A stretch of 64,000 nucleotides of DNA. Source: Paenibacillus brasilensis. Its GTDB lineage: Bacteria > Bacillota > Bacilli > Paenibacillales > Paenibacillaceae. The stretch lies in the NCBI RefSeq assembly GCF_009363115.1, contig NZ_CP045298.1, positions 186,001 through 250,000 on the forward strand, written 5' to 3'. Below the pieces are notes generated by a model. That model was not told the origin of the DNA. It saw only the letters and a list, made by a program, of their open reading frames with translations, and searched no databases. Made by a program: the position numbers and the translations under genes. Below, piece after piece: positions 29,185 through 37,356 of this stretch. Position 1 is the stretch's first letter, and every line of letters starts with the position of its first letter.

Positions 29185-30542
29185 CTGGCAGCGGCCATTT
29201 TAAAACTGCACGCAGTCCTCCCAAGGGAGACAAAGAGAAGTCCAGTCCGGCGTCTTCTCCAAAATGTAATCGCATGCGTTGATACACATTCCATAACCCA
29301 TATCCATGCTCCTTTTCTACAGACTTGTCAAGCGTTGATGTCAGGGCTGTTATAGCCTCTGTGCTCAAGCCAAGTCCGTTATCATCCACAATGAGGTGCA
29401 TATACGAGCCGACATACTCAGTCACGATATGAATTATACCATCCTCCGCTTGTGGCTCTATTCCGTGCAGCACCGCATTTTCCACCAGTGGTTGCACCAC
29501 AAGCGGCAGAATTAGCAAACTGTTAGCCTGTGAAGAAATATGAATTGAAAACGTCAGCCGCGGCATACGCATCTGCTGGATTTTTAAATAGTAATTCACA
29601 AACTCTACTTCCTCTGATAATGGAACCAGATCCCTTTCCTGTCTTGTCGTATATCGATAATACCTCGACAAATTATGCGCCATGGCCAGAACTGCCTCAT
29701 GATTGCGGAGTTGACATGCAGCTGCTCAACATACACCTTTTCAAACAGCTCCTGGATCTGTTCGACCATCAAATTGAATTGACGGGACAGGAACAAACTC
29801 GTGACTCCCCCTTGGGCTTAATCGAACAGCATAATATCCATCCTTTAATCTCCGAAATGCACGTACAAGCTGGAGAATCGGTACTTGTACCAGCCCGTCG
29901 TTTGCGAAAGAACGGCATGAACCAGATAGCTCTCTTCTCCAATTTTCATGGTCAGATTATCAACCTCATGCAGTCCCATTTTCTCCAATTTCGTGATCAG
30001 CTTACCGGACAGCTCTTCATTTGCAGTACGATTATAGATCGTTCCTACACCTTTTTTATAATAAAAAGGCTCCTTCCGTACATTCTTTTTTTTGGATACC
30101 TGCCAGCCATCTTTTATCAATCGATTTAATTCCTTCTGGTCATAAAAACCGGCACCATTCTCAGATACAACACGCTCAAGTGAAGGTGAATAGATGTCCA
30201 GACCGGTTCTCCAATTTGATGAGCTCTCCTGAAGTCCAAGCTTGGTTTGAATACATTTGACAAGATTAATTCCATCCAGATTGAGAGTCTTATCCTTTAA
30301 AAAAATAGCTTGAAAGCTGGCAACATCAGAATCATGAATTAGTAGATGCGGCCAGGAGGATATCATTTCAATATTCGTATTCACTTGATTTTGAAAAAAA
30401 GTCAGTTGATTATAGTTAGACTGATTCAGTTCGTTACGCAACACGCCTGTTGCTGGTTTGAATAGACGTACAGAACTAGTACAGGAATCAACAATATAAT
30501 AACGATGGAGACAATTTTCGTATAAAAATTAAATTTAAACAA
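29180..30542 (-). pseudogene. Sensor histidine kinase (YesM type), decayed and fused to the binding-protein gene
   Basis: A TTG start at 30542 behind AGAGGATG opens a membrane kinase: a helix VSIVIILLIPVLVLYVYS, a frameshift near 30445, an extracellular sensor region (30444-29845), loss of the second helix and most of HAMP, a piece QFNLMVEQIQELFEKVYVEQLH, then a deletion that removes the phospho-accepting His region. After it, AMAHNLSRYYRYTT, ENAVLHGIEP (N box) and DDNGLGLS (G1) of the ATPase remain. The C terminus (LRAVLKWPLPA) runs straight into the lipobox region of the binding protein. The response-regulator gene usually found in between is absent. The kinase is dead. Confidence 0.88.
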
Positions 30543-30654
30543 GTGATATACACATCCTCTGCACGAAAACAGGCATACTAAAGAGTATGCTTGAGCCCTG
30601 ACCTTCCCCGCTGTCATTACATACTATACAGTATCAACGGTTGGCGGTGATAAA

Positions 30655-30807
30655 ATGTTTGACGCTAAGCAAATGGAATGGTTCAATCAACTATCTGCTG
30701 AAGATCTGGCTATTTTAGGCGCCGGCTTCACTACACTAGGGGATTTTTTTGATTTTTTGGCGTTGGTTAAGGCCAAGCAGGAACCTCCTAAGGGGAAAAA
30801 AAAGTAA
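30655..30807 (+). CDS. Small hypothetical protein, 50 aa
   Basis: ATG 30655 follows GGCGGTGATAAA. The 50 residues form an amphipathic helix-rich peptide starting MFDAKQMEWFNQLSAEDLA, with a hydrophobic middle (LGDFFDFLALV) and a basic, lysine-rich tail. A box TATACA at about 30627 could be its promoter. It is not part of the broken operon (opposite strand). No family recognised. Confidence 0.55.
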   Translation: MFDAKQMEWFNQLSAEDLAILGAGFTTLGDFFDFLALVKAKQEPPKGKKK

Positions 30808-30823
30808 GCCTACTACATTACGA

Positions 30824-31261
30824 CTATTTCACGACGAATTTTACGCGAGTTCCATCTTCGTACTCATCCAATTGATGACTTACCCATGACCCTGCCCCAC
30901 GGTTATCCTTAGGAGCTATGTATTTGACATTTGCACCTTTGCCACCCTCTGAACACATCGCCATCGGCCATTCATCTCGATCGTATCCTTTGCGAGCAGG
31001 AACTCCTGCAAGCGACTGCTTGCGATTTTGCTCTGCTCCTTCACGATCAATAGTGCACACCGATGATTTTCCCGTCTGAATCGCTTCCTTGATATGCTGT
31101 GCTGTTTGAGGATAACGATCTGTCGGAAAGTGCAGCGTAAACTGCGCCGATGAGGATGGATTTTCCTCTGTTGTTTTCGTAAGAAGATCGGCTCCTCTAA
31201 ACCAATACGCGCCCGCTGCCAATAGTACTACGGATATAAAACTTAACAACTTTTTCTTCAA
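30824..31261 (-). CDS. Secreted DNA-entry/sporulation nuclease, NucA/NucB family
   Basis: About 145 aa with an N-terminal membrane anchor or signal peptide (KKKLLSFISVVLLAAGAYWF). The catalytic region of the family is visible: CTIDREGAEQNRKQSL, then DRDEWPMAMCSEGGKGANVKYI, with the conserved D-R-D-E-W-P block. NucB-type enzymes degrade DNA outside the cell, often from the mother cell during sporulation. The TTG at 31261 is chosen as start because GAAGAGGAAAA precedes it and the protein then begins with a normal signal; the frame stays open to 31525 but its extra 88 residues are not signal-like. Confidence 0.85.
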   Translation of the reverse strand: MKKKLLSFISVVLLAAGAYWFRGADLLTKTTEENPSSSAQFTLHFPTDRYPQTAQHIKEAIQTGKSSVCTIDREGAEQNRKQSLAGVPARKGYDRDEWPMAMCSEGGKGANVKYIAPKDNRGAGSWVSHQLDEYEDGTRVKFVVK

Positions 31262-31400
31262 TTTTCCTCTTCCCTTCAAGCTATTCCAGTGGATCCCTTC
31301 ACCCAAGGAATCCCTGGATTTTATTTTTCGTAACCCCTTACGGACTATAAACAAAGATTGAATATTCGACGACAAATAGTTTAGAGAGGAGGCTGTACAG

Positions 31401-31598
31401 ATGAACGATGAGATCAAACTGGCCGTGAGCCACATGCAAGCTGTTGTAATCCGGTTACACAATGGAAGTACCGTAATTGGCTGGCCCAAGCTTCTGTCTG
31501 ACCCAGAAGACGACCAACGATTCAAGCTTTACGATGGCGAACACGTATATACGATTTCAGTTCAGGACGTCGATACTGTCGCACGAGTTATTGTTTAA
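31401..31598 (+). CDS. Small hypothetical protein, 65 aa
   Basis: ATG 31401 follows GAGGAGG at 10 nt, a strong site. The 65 residues look like a small beta-barrel (VVIRLHNGSTVIGWPKLL, RFKLYDGEHVYTISVQDVD), of the Sm/YolD-like kind, similar in style to the protein at 34367-34789. It is divergent from the NucB-like gene. No assigned function. Confidence 0.72.
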   Translation: MNDEIKLAVSHMQAVVIRLHNGSTVIGWPKLLSDPEDDQRFKLYDGEHVYTISVQDVDTVARVIV

Positions 31599-31613
31599 GA
31601 TAAAACAAACGAC

Positions 31614-31706
31614 TCAATGTAATATCCAGCGGATAAGCCCAAACAAGGCACACCACAGGAGAAGACTAATTAATACTCCCCAAAATAAACCTTTAAAAAG
31701 CTTCAT
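31614..31706 (-). CDS. Very small single-span membrane peptide, 30 aa
   Basis: An ATG at 31706 opens a 30-residue frame, MKLFKGLFWGVLISLLLW then CALFGLIRWILH, a single hydrophobic helix with a basic N terminus. The ribosome site is weak (AAAGG 13 nt upstream). It ends 16 bp from the stop of the convergent 65-aa gene. Small membrane peptides of this form are common in Paenibacillus, but chance cannot be excluded. Confidence 0.45.
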   Translation of the reverse strand: MKLFKGLFWGVLISLLLWCALFGLIRWILH

Positions 31707-31847
31707 ACCATACTGACAACCTTTCCGACTGGCTTTTCAACATTATAACATGCCAGAAAGATACCTGTCGCAGTCCGCTTCACAGCATCATCTTCATATT
31801 ATATATTTTAAAATTTAAAATCACAGCGCAAAGGTAATTTGCAATAA

Positions 31848-31945
31848 TTCCGAAAATTATGCCTGATCACCAATGAAAATGCAATCATGACATAATAAAA
31901 ATCACATTTTAATCAAAATCTAATGAAATTTTTCCGAAAATAATG
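31848..31945. repeat. Repeated TTCCGAAAAT(T/A)ATG motif in the gap 31707-31984
   Basis: The otherwise gene-free stretch carries TTCCGAAAATTATG at 31848-31861 and TTCCGAAAATAATG at 31932-31945, just before TATAAT at 31946-31953. A similar TACCGAAAAT block with the same upstream AAAAATCACATTT lies at 17255-17280 before maeA. It may be a protein-binding site. Confidence 0.4.
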
Positions 31946-31984
31946 TATAATTATTGACATAATAAAACGTACGAGGTGATCATC

Positions 31985-32287
31985 ATGGTATTGTTAAATA
32001 GAGTACAGGAATTAAAATTGCAACTACCTAACGAGCATCATAGCATTTCGCAATATGTGGAGCATGCACTGCATTCGATTGATAATTTTGTGGAGCAGCA
32101 TCGTCAATTTGTAGCCGCTCAGGCTTTATATGGTGAGAAAATCAATGGTACGGAAGAAAGACTGTTCCGCGATACGATTTCCGAGATTAAAGCCCAATTG
32201 GTAGCTACTTTGGAAAAGACGGTTGAAGACTTCGCCCACAGAGGCGATAAGCATTGGAAAAACCATTATCAGGACGGCGTAGAGTAA
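31985..32287 (+). CDS. Hypothetical protein, 100 aa
   Basis: ATG 31985 follows GAGGTGATCATC. The protein is a soluble, helical, His-containing protein (HHSISQYVEHALHSIDNFVEQH...) and ends with HRGDKHWKNHY. No signal peptide, no recognised domain. Stand-alone gene with a very strong terminator, so it is likely well expressed. Function unknown. Confidence 0.75.
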   Translation: MVLLNRVQELKLQLPNEHHSISQYVEHALHSIDNFVEQHRQFVAAQALYGEKINGTEERLFRDTISEIKAQLVATLEKTVEDFAHRGDKHWKNHYQDGVE

Positions 32288-32290
32288 TTT

Positions 32291-32331
32291 AAAAAGTAAC
32301 CCCCGGTCATTGGGACCGGGGGTTACTTTTT
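32291..32331. terminator. Bidirectional terminator
   Basis: AAAAAGTAACCCCCGGTC and GACCGGGGGTTACTTTTT form a perfect 18-bp stem with a 5-nt loop between two convergent genes. Confidence 0.95.
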
Positions 32332-32358
32332 ATAATTCGATAGGACAAAGCTCGAAAA

Positions 32359-34245
32359 TTATTTTAGCACTCTGGCAGATGTCGATACAGTTTTACCACC
32401 ATAGACTGCTTTAATGCTTGAACTTCCAGTATCCACTGCCTTCACCTGTCCGCCTGTTACCTGTACAATCGACGGCTTGGAAGATGTCCACACCGCTGAG
32501 CTTGTCACATTGGTCATTGCGCCTGAATCATAAACTGCATTTACACTAAGCACTTGAGAGGAACCTTTAGGGAGCTCCAGGTTCTTGTTGCTCAAAACCA
32601 GCTTGAGCAGCTTAGGCGTCACCTTGATCTCCACGCTAAACGACTTATCTTGATATGTGCCTGTAATAGTTGCTGTTCCAATTCCAATCGCTTTAATAGA
32701 TGACCCTTTTACGATCGCTACGGAAGCATTCGATGTAGTCCAATTTACCTTGCTGCTCAGCGTAGCTTTTTTACCATCTGTATATATGCCGACGACTTTG
32801 ATGGACTTGCTCCCTTTCAAATTCATATCAGCACTCGTAAAGCTTGGAGTCAAAGTAGAAATAGCTCCTTCCACAATGACAGGCACCTTCACGTATTTAT
32901 TCATATACATTGCCTTGATCCCTGAGTTGCCACCACTTACCGCTTTTATTTTACCATTTCCTACTGTAACTGCGGCTGTTGTAGCTTCCCAGCTTACCTG
33001 ATTCGTAACATCCATGACTCCGCCACCAGCCATGTGGGCTTTTACTGTCGGAATACTCGTTTCTTGTCCTGCAACCAGCACATACTTCTTCTCTGAAACT
33101 GTCAGATTGAGCACTTTGTATTGGACAGTCACTGGAATATCCAGCTTGATTGCACCTACAGTAGCTGTCAATGTTGCACTACCTGGGTTCACTGCAACCA
33201 GCTTGCCATTGACTATTTTGACTGCACTTTCATTGCTTAAACTCCATTTTACATCGGATTGAACAGCTTTTTTAGCCCCATTGACCGAGTAAGCAGATAT
33301 CGTCGGAAGGGAAGTTTTGCTGCCAGTTTCGAGAGCCAGACTGGCTTTGCTTGATACCAGCTTTTCGACAGTTGGCAGTACGTTAATCTTCAAAGTTTTG
33401 CTCAAACCGTGATAGGACGCTGTAATCGTTGAATTCCCTGCATCCATCAGAGTAATTTTACCATGCTCCACTGTGGCAACCAACGGATTGGACGAAGTCC
33501 ATTCTGCCGTATTGGTTACATCGGTCTCACTACCCGTCAGGCTCACATCGGTTGCATGGACCTGGATTGGGGAGCTTCCCAGAAAGACCGATTGGGAGCC
33601 GGAGGCACTCAATATCAACGCCTGGGAGGAAGAACGTACATACACCATTATTTGTGCTTTAAGTCCATCATTGCTCGCTTTAATGTAGGCTACGCCTTTG
33701 GCAAGTGGACGTACAAGTCCATTTTCTACTGTAGCAACAGTGGAATCCGAAGACGTCCATTCCACGTCGGACACATTTTCCGTCCCGCCTCCGGTGAGCA
33801 CTCCTTGAGCAGTCAATTGCTTCGATTCTCCGCCAATCGTCAGATTGATGGGACCTGAAGGATTTAATTGCAGCTTAGTGTAAGGCGATTTTACTGTAAT
33901 TGTCGTCGTTACCGTCCGATTTTCATGTGTGGCGGTAACTTTGACCTGCCCTTTCGATACCGGGGTAATGAGTCCCTTTTCTACCTTTAAAATACCTGAG
34001 TCCCCGGAGATCCATTCAGCTTTTTCGGTTACATCCGTTTTGCCCGCTTCTGACACAAGCCACACTTTTAATTGGGCAGGGTTCCCGCCCAAATTTACTG
34101 TGGTCGGATTTTGACTATCCCACTGGACCGTGTATGACGTGCTCTCCTCAGCCCGGATCAAACCTGCTGGCCATGCCGCGAATACAAACATCAGCAAAGC
34201 TAGTAAGAAGGTACTCCGTTTGCTCATACGTTTCATGCGTTCCAT
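32359..34245 (-). CDS. Secreted protein with tandem bacterial Ig-like (Big2) repeats
   Basis: About 628 aa: a signal peptide (SKRSTFLLALLMFVFAAWPAGLIRA), then about seven Big2 repeats of 75-90 residues. Each repeat ends in the family pattern seen here as W-x-S-x-(D/N)-x-x-(I/V)-A-x-V-x-x-G-x-(I/V)-x-(A/P)-x-x-x-G, for example near WTSSDSTVATVENGLVRPL and WTTSNASVAIVKGSSIKAI. There is no catalytic domain and no LPXTG anchor, so it is probably a cell-surface or matrix structural protein. ATG 34245 follows GGGAGAG at 7 nt; an in-frame start 8 codons earlier has no site. Confidence 0.9.
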   Translation of the reverse strand: MERMKRMSKRSTFLLALLMFVFAAWPAGLIRAEESTSYTVQWDSQNPTTVNLGGNPAQLKVWLVSEAGKTDVTEKAEWISGDSGILKVEKGLITPVSKGQVKVTATHENRTVTTTITVKSPYTKLQLNPSGPINLTIGGESKQLTAQGVLTGGGTENVSDVEWTSSDSTVATVENGLVRPLAKGVAYIKASNDGLKAQIMVYVRSSSQALILSASGSQSVFLGSSPIQVHATDVSLTGSETDVTNTAEWTSSNPLVATVEHGKITLMDAGNSTITASYHGLSKTLKINVLPTVEKLVSSKASLALETGSKTSLPTISAYSVNGAKKAVQSDVKWSLSNESAVKIVNGKLVAVNPGSATLTATVGAIKLDIPVTVQYKVLNLTVSEKKYVLVAGQETSIPTVKAHMAGGGVMDVTNQVSWEATTAAVTVGNGKIKAVSGGNSGIKAMYMNKYVKVPVIVEGAISTLTPSFTSADMNLKGSKSIKVVGIYTDGKKATLSSKVNWTTSNASVAIVKGSSIKAIGIGTATITGTYQDKSFSVEIKVTPKLLKLVLSNKNLELPKGSSQVLSVNAVYDSGAMTNVTSSAVWTSSKPSIVQVTGGQVKAVDTGSSSIKAVYGGKTVSTSARVLK

Positions 34246-34366
34246 TCGTTTCTCTCCCTTTGGTTTCATCTTTATAAATAGGGTATTATTAACAAGCCCA
34301 TTACCTTTTATCGGTAAACAGCCAATTAATTTGAACCCTTAAACGAAAAAAGGTGAATTATTACAG

Positions 34367-34789
34367 TTAAAGCTCTCCGCGCAGCGACCTCACCACGAAC
34401 AAATGCCCTTCCTTTGACAAGGTTTGTCCATCTTCAAGCACAACATCGTGATCTGTATGACTAACCAACTTAATATTGTAAGCAATCAGCTGGTCATCTT
34501 GCCAAACCGTAACTGCTGATTGAAAATGAATAGCATTATCAAACTGCAATGGAACGCTCATTATGTAGCCAAAAGAGTTCAGCTTGGCCGGGTGGCGGCT
34601 TCGGCGCTCACGTCCGGGAGGAAGCATGGAAATATACGCAATATTTTCAAAAGGAATAGCCAACATTTTCGGGCCTAAAATAACGCACTTGCGTGTATCA
34701 TCCCATTTTTCGAGCGTCCCGCGCACCTTCTGGGTATGACCGTTGTTGCCATGATATAAGATGACCTGACGTCCCTTCCACTGACGCAT
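34367..34789 (-). CDS. Hypothetical protein, 140 aa
   Basis: ATG 34789 follows GGAGGTGGGGAC. The protein starts MRQWKGRQVILYHGNNG and looks like two small beta-barrels: residues 5-55 (GTLEKWDDTRKCVILGPKMLAIPFENIAYI, Sm-like) and a C-terminal half with VLEDGQTLSKEGHLFVVRSLRG. No known family. It follows ung by 16 bp on the same strand and is probably cotranscribed with it. Confidence 0.78.
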   Translation of the reverse strand: MRQWKGRQVILYHGNNGHTQKVRGTLEKWDDTRKCVILGPKMLAIPFENIAYISMLPPGRERRSRHPAKLNSFGYIMSVPLQFDNAIHFQSAVTVWQDDQLIAYNIKLVSHTDHDVVLEDGQTLSKEGHLFVVRSLRGEL

Positions 34790-34805
34790 GTCCCCACCTC
34801 CAGTG

Positions 34806-35474
34806 CTAGCGGTTAGGAATCTCCCACCGAATCGGTTCCATTCCATGCTCCTGCAAAAATGCATTGGTACGCGAAAAAGGTTTGCTGCCAAAAAAGCCTC
34901 TGTGAGCCGCCAATGGGCTTGGATGGACGGATTTCAGCACCAAATGCTTGCTGGTATTTACGAAGCTTGCTTTTTTCTGAGCATGGCTGCCCCACAAAAT
35001 AAACACTGCGGGCTGCTCACGTTCATTAATCGCTTCAATCACAGCGTCCGTGAAACGTTCCCAACCTATTCCCTGATGAGACTGCGGTTGTCCTTCACGT
35101 ACGGTCAGCACATTGTTCAGCAGCAGCACGCCCTGCTCAGCCCAAGGAACGAGGTAGCCCTGATTCGGAATAGGAGTGCCAATATCATCGCGCATCTCTT
35201 TGTAAATATTTTGTAGTGACGGCGGCGTGCGCACACCTGGTCTAACGGAAAAGCTCAAGCCGTGAGCTTGTCCCTCTCCATGATAGGGGTCCTGACCCAG
35301 TATAACTGCTTTGGTAAGATGATATGGCGTTAATTTGAGTGCTGAAAACAAATCTTCTTTCGGGGGATATACTTTGTGTATCTTGTACTCACGGGCTAAT
35401 GTGTATCTTAATTCATTAAAGTAAGGCTTTTCGACCTCTTCCCGTAATACATCATCCCAATCATTCCCAAACAT
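34806..35474 (-). CDS. ung: Uracil-DNA glycosylase, family 1
   Basis: A 222-aa cytosolic DNA repair enzyme that removes uracil from DNA. The water-activating motif is GQDPYHG (Asp62), followed by AHGLSFSV. The uracil-specificity Asn is in [10 protein letters not shown], and the minor-groove loop is [13 protein letters not shown] near residue 185. ATG 35474 follows AGGAGACAGGAGTT. Length and motifs are complete. It lies downstream of a small promoter-terminator unit on the same strand. Confidence 0.96.
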   Translation of the reverse strand: MFGNDWDDVLREEVEKPYFNELRYTLAREYKIHKVYPPKEDLFSALKLTPYHLTKAVILGQDPYHGEGQAHGLSFSVRPGVRTPPSLQNIYKEMRDDIGTPIPNQGYLVPWAEQGVLLLNNVLTVREGQPQSHQGIGWERFTDAVIEAINEREQPAVFILWGSHAQKKASFVNTSKHLVLKSVHPSPLAAHRGFFGSKPFSRTNAFLQEHGMEPIRWEIPNR

Positions 35475-35527
35475 AACTCCTGTCTCCTCTCGCTATGTAG
35501 ATCTCTCAAATTGTAAGCTTTTTACCC

Positions 35528-35643
35528 AAAAAAATAAGCTGACCCCTCATCCGGAGCCAGCTTATTTATTCGTTACTTTGTTTTGCCGAAGGACCAGAAA
35601 AGTAATCTTACGATAGTCAGCTACCGCAGGGTCTAAATTCGAT
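35528..35643 (-). ncRNA. Candidate small RNA, about 115 nt
   Basis: A consensus promoter (35650-35677) is followed by roughly 80 nt without a start codon and then a strong terminator: AAATAAGCTG (35532-35541 on plus) pairs with CAGCTTATTT (35558-35567), followed on the minus strand by seven T. The unit lies between the GH115-like pseudogene and ung. The body contains a stem-forming stretch GTAGCTGACTATCG. A 23-codon frame without ATG, GTG or TTG start (ends TNK-stop at about 35570) runs through it, so a decayed peptide gene is the alternative. It does not match any RNA class I know. Confidence 0.5.
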
Positions 35644-35649
35644 TTCCTT

Positions 35650-35677
35650 ATTATAGCATTAACGATATTGATGTCAA
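35650..35677 (-). promoter_or_regulatory. Consensus sigma-A promoter
   Basis: On the minus strand TTGACA (35677-35672) and TATAAT (35655-35650) are separated by 16 nt, a perfect match in both boxes. Confidence 0.8.
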
Positions 35678-35812
35678 GTAACTGAAAGCTTAAATTCGCC
35701 CAAATAAAAGCTTCGGCGTATCATGCATATCCCTAACATGGGTAAACAGTGCGCTGGCCTGTGTCCCCTTATTATAATCAATGGCGTCCAAACGAACTGA
35801 AGTCTGCTGGAG

Positions 35813-37144
35813 TCACTTCATGAAAAGGACCTTTTCCAAGAAGCGTGCCAATTCATCATCGAGTAGCGGCTTACGATGCGTATTCTCCAGGTAGATATGT
35901 CTTTCAGTTTCCGGCATGATATATTGTTTGTACCACAGGAACATATCAGGACTATCTCCCTGCATTCGGAGAAATCTCCGCACTGTGTCCGCATGAAAAA
36001 TGGTGCTATCGAGACTAGTCAACCAATCCCCGCTCGGTAGAAATGCTCCCATCTTCCAAGTCTCCGAGAGCGAAAGCGCTTCTTTACCCGTCTGGTAGCT
36101 CCAAACGGCATGCGAAGCTTGTATAAATGCTCGTGGATAGTCTTCTTCAGGAAATAACCCGTAAGCGATGCAGAGATGGGCCAGCCCGCGGCAACCACTT
36201 AGATGCAATTCAATCTGTACAAGAAGCTGATTATATAGTCTGCGATATTCATCTTCAGGCAATTGCTTCATCATTTATAGACACCGCTCTCGCAGTTCAA
36301 CCCAGCCGGGAATAGCCAACTCGGCTTTTTCCTTGAACCAGCGCACCTGTTCAGCAAAAGGTTTTTCTCCAGCAGTCCAGCACAGCCGTTCGTCACTGCC
36401 TTCTTTGCCTTGCAGCCAAAAGCCCATAATTTGCCGAGCTGGATGGTGATAGAATTCCTCCCCAGCCCGATCATCCTTATGCGGGCCATAAACGATAGTA
36501 CAACGGGAATAATCCCGGTATAATTGGCAAATCTCTTGCTGCTGACGACTGTATAGCTGCCCGATAAAGTCAGCAAGATGCTCTTTAACATCCACGTTAC
36601 CATACGTCCATAAATTTGCTGCCAAATCCAGAGTATATAAATGCGGCAAAATATTACCCGAATTGACCAACAGATACTCGTCTGCTCCTACGGTAAATGC
36701 TGTCGTTAATTCGTCAACAATCAGCTCGGCAGAGGAGGGAAATTGCGTAAGATGGTTCGAAAGGAAGGATCATTTTCCCAAAAAGGCTTGTCTCCCTGTC
36801 CACGAAAAGACAATACCCATACAATTTTCTCCCCCTTCTGCCTTTCAATCGCTTCCTGCCATAGCTGCTCAAACAACTCGGGATGCTTTTGGTAGCTGGC
36901 CTGTTTCCCCGGAAAAGCGCGCAAAAACATCTCTGCACCCAGCTCCATAGTGGGCATCCTCCTCTTCCTCCGCATAACGGATCATGATCGAGGCCTCATC
37001 CTCTGTTTGTAACGGCTTTTTCCCAAATACTTGCTCATGATCTCGCGCAATCATTCTCCAGGCGTGGGCAACTGGTACACTTCCACCAGCTTGAATATTG
37101 TATCCGCTTTCATATGAAATGATCAAAGTTTCACAGGGTTTCAT
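35813..37144 (-). pseudogene. GH115-like glycoside hydrolase, broken
   Basis: Four reading pieces in line appear to belong to one GH115 (xylan alpha-1,2-glucuronidase type) enzyme: 37144-36869 (N-terminal domain with EDEASIMIRYAEE), 36975-36721 (FRGQGDKPFWENDPSF, the family hallmark), 36670-36275 (LYTLDLAANLWTYGNVDVKEH and HHPARQIMGFW) and 36274-35813 (QLPEDEYRRLYNQLL to the end). Frame changes separate the first three, and a TAA at 36275-36277 interrupts the last two in the same frame. Full enzymes have 650 or more residues; about 440 remain, so internal parts are deleted as well. The family call rests on motif reading only. Confidence 0.62.
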
Positions 37145-37265
37145 GTATTGTCATCTCCTATTCAACGATGAAGATTCTTCTTATCTTTATTTTATAGGTT
37201 GGTGACACACTTATATAGCCTATAATAGGATTTTCGCAAGTAAAGACATTGAATTTTTCAAATAA

Positions 37266-37309
37266 AAAAAGTCGTAAGTTCTCGCTTTCGTGAAAGCTTA
37301 CGACTTTTT
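37266..37309. terminator. Terminator between the AspRS remnant and the GH115 remnant
   Basis: AAAAAGTCGTAAG (37266-37278) pairs with CTTACGACTTTTT (37297-37309), with an inner stem CTTTC/GAAAG. It ends the locus A operon on the minus strand. The rest of 37145-37356 shows no gene. Confidence 0.9.
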
Positions 37310-37356
37310 ACAAGAGACCGAGAACCGGTACAGTATAATCTGTTTATTCTGTTTAT

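Noticed and set aside
35690-35812. Open stretch of about 40 codons continuing in frame after the stop of the GH115-like remnant (ends TPKLLFGRI-stop)
   Set aside because: It looks protein-like but has no start, no ribosome site and no family I can name; it may be the end of another deleted gene, but this cannot be supported.
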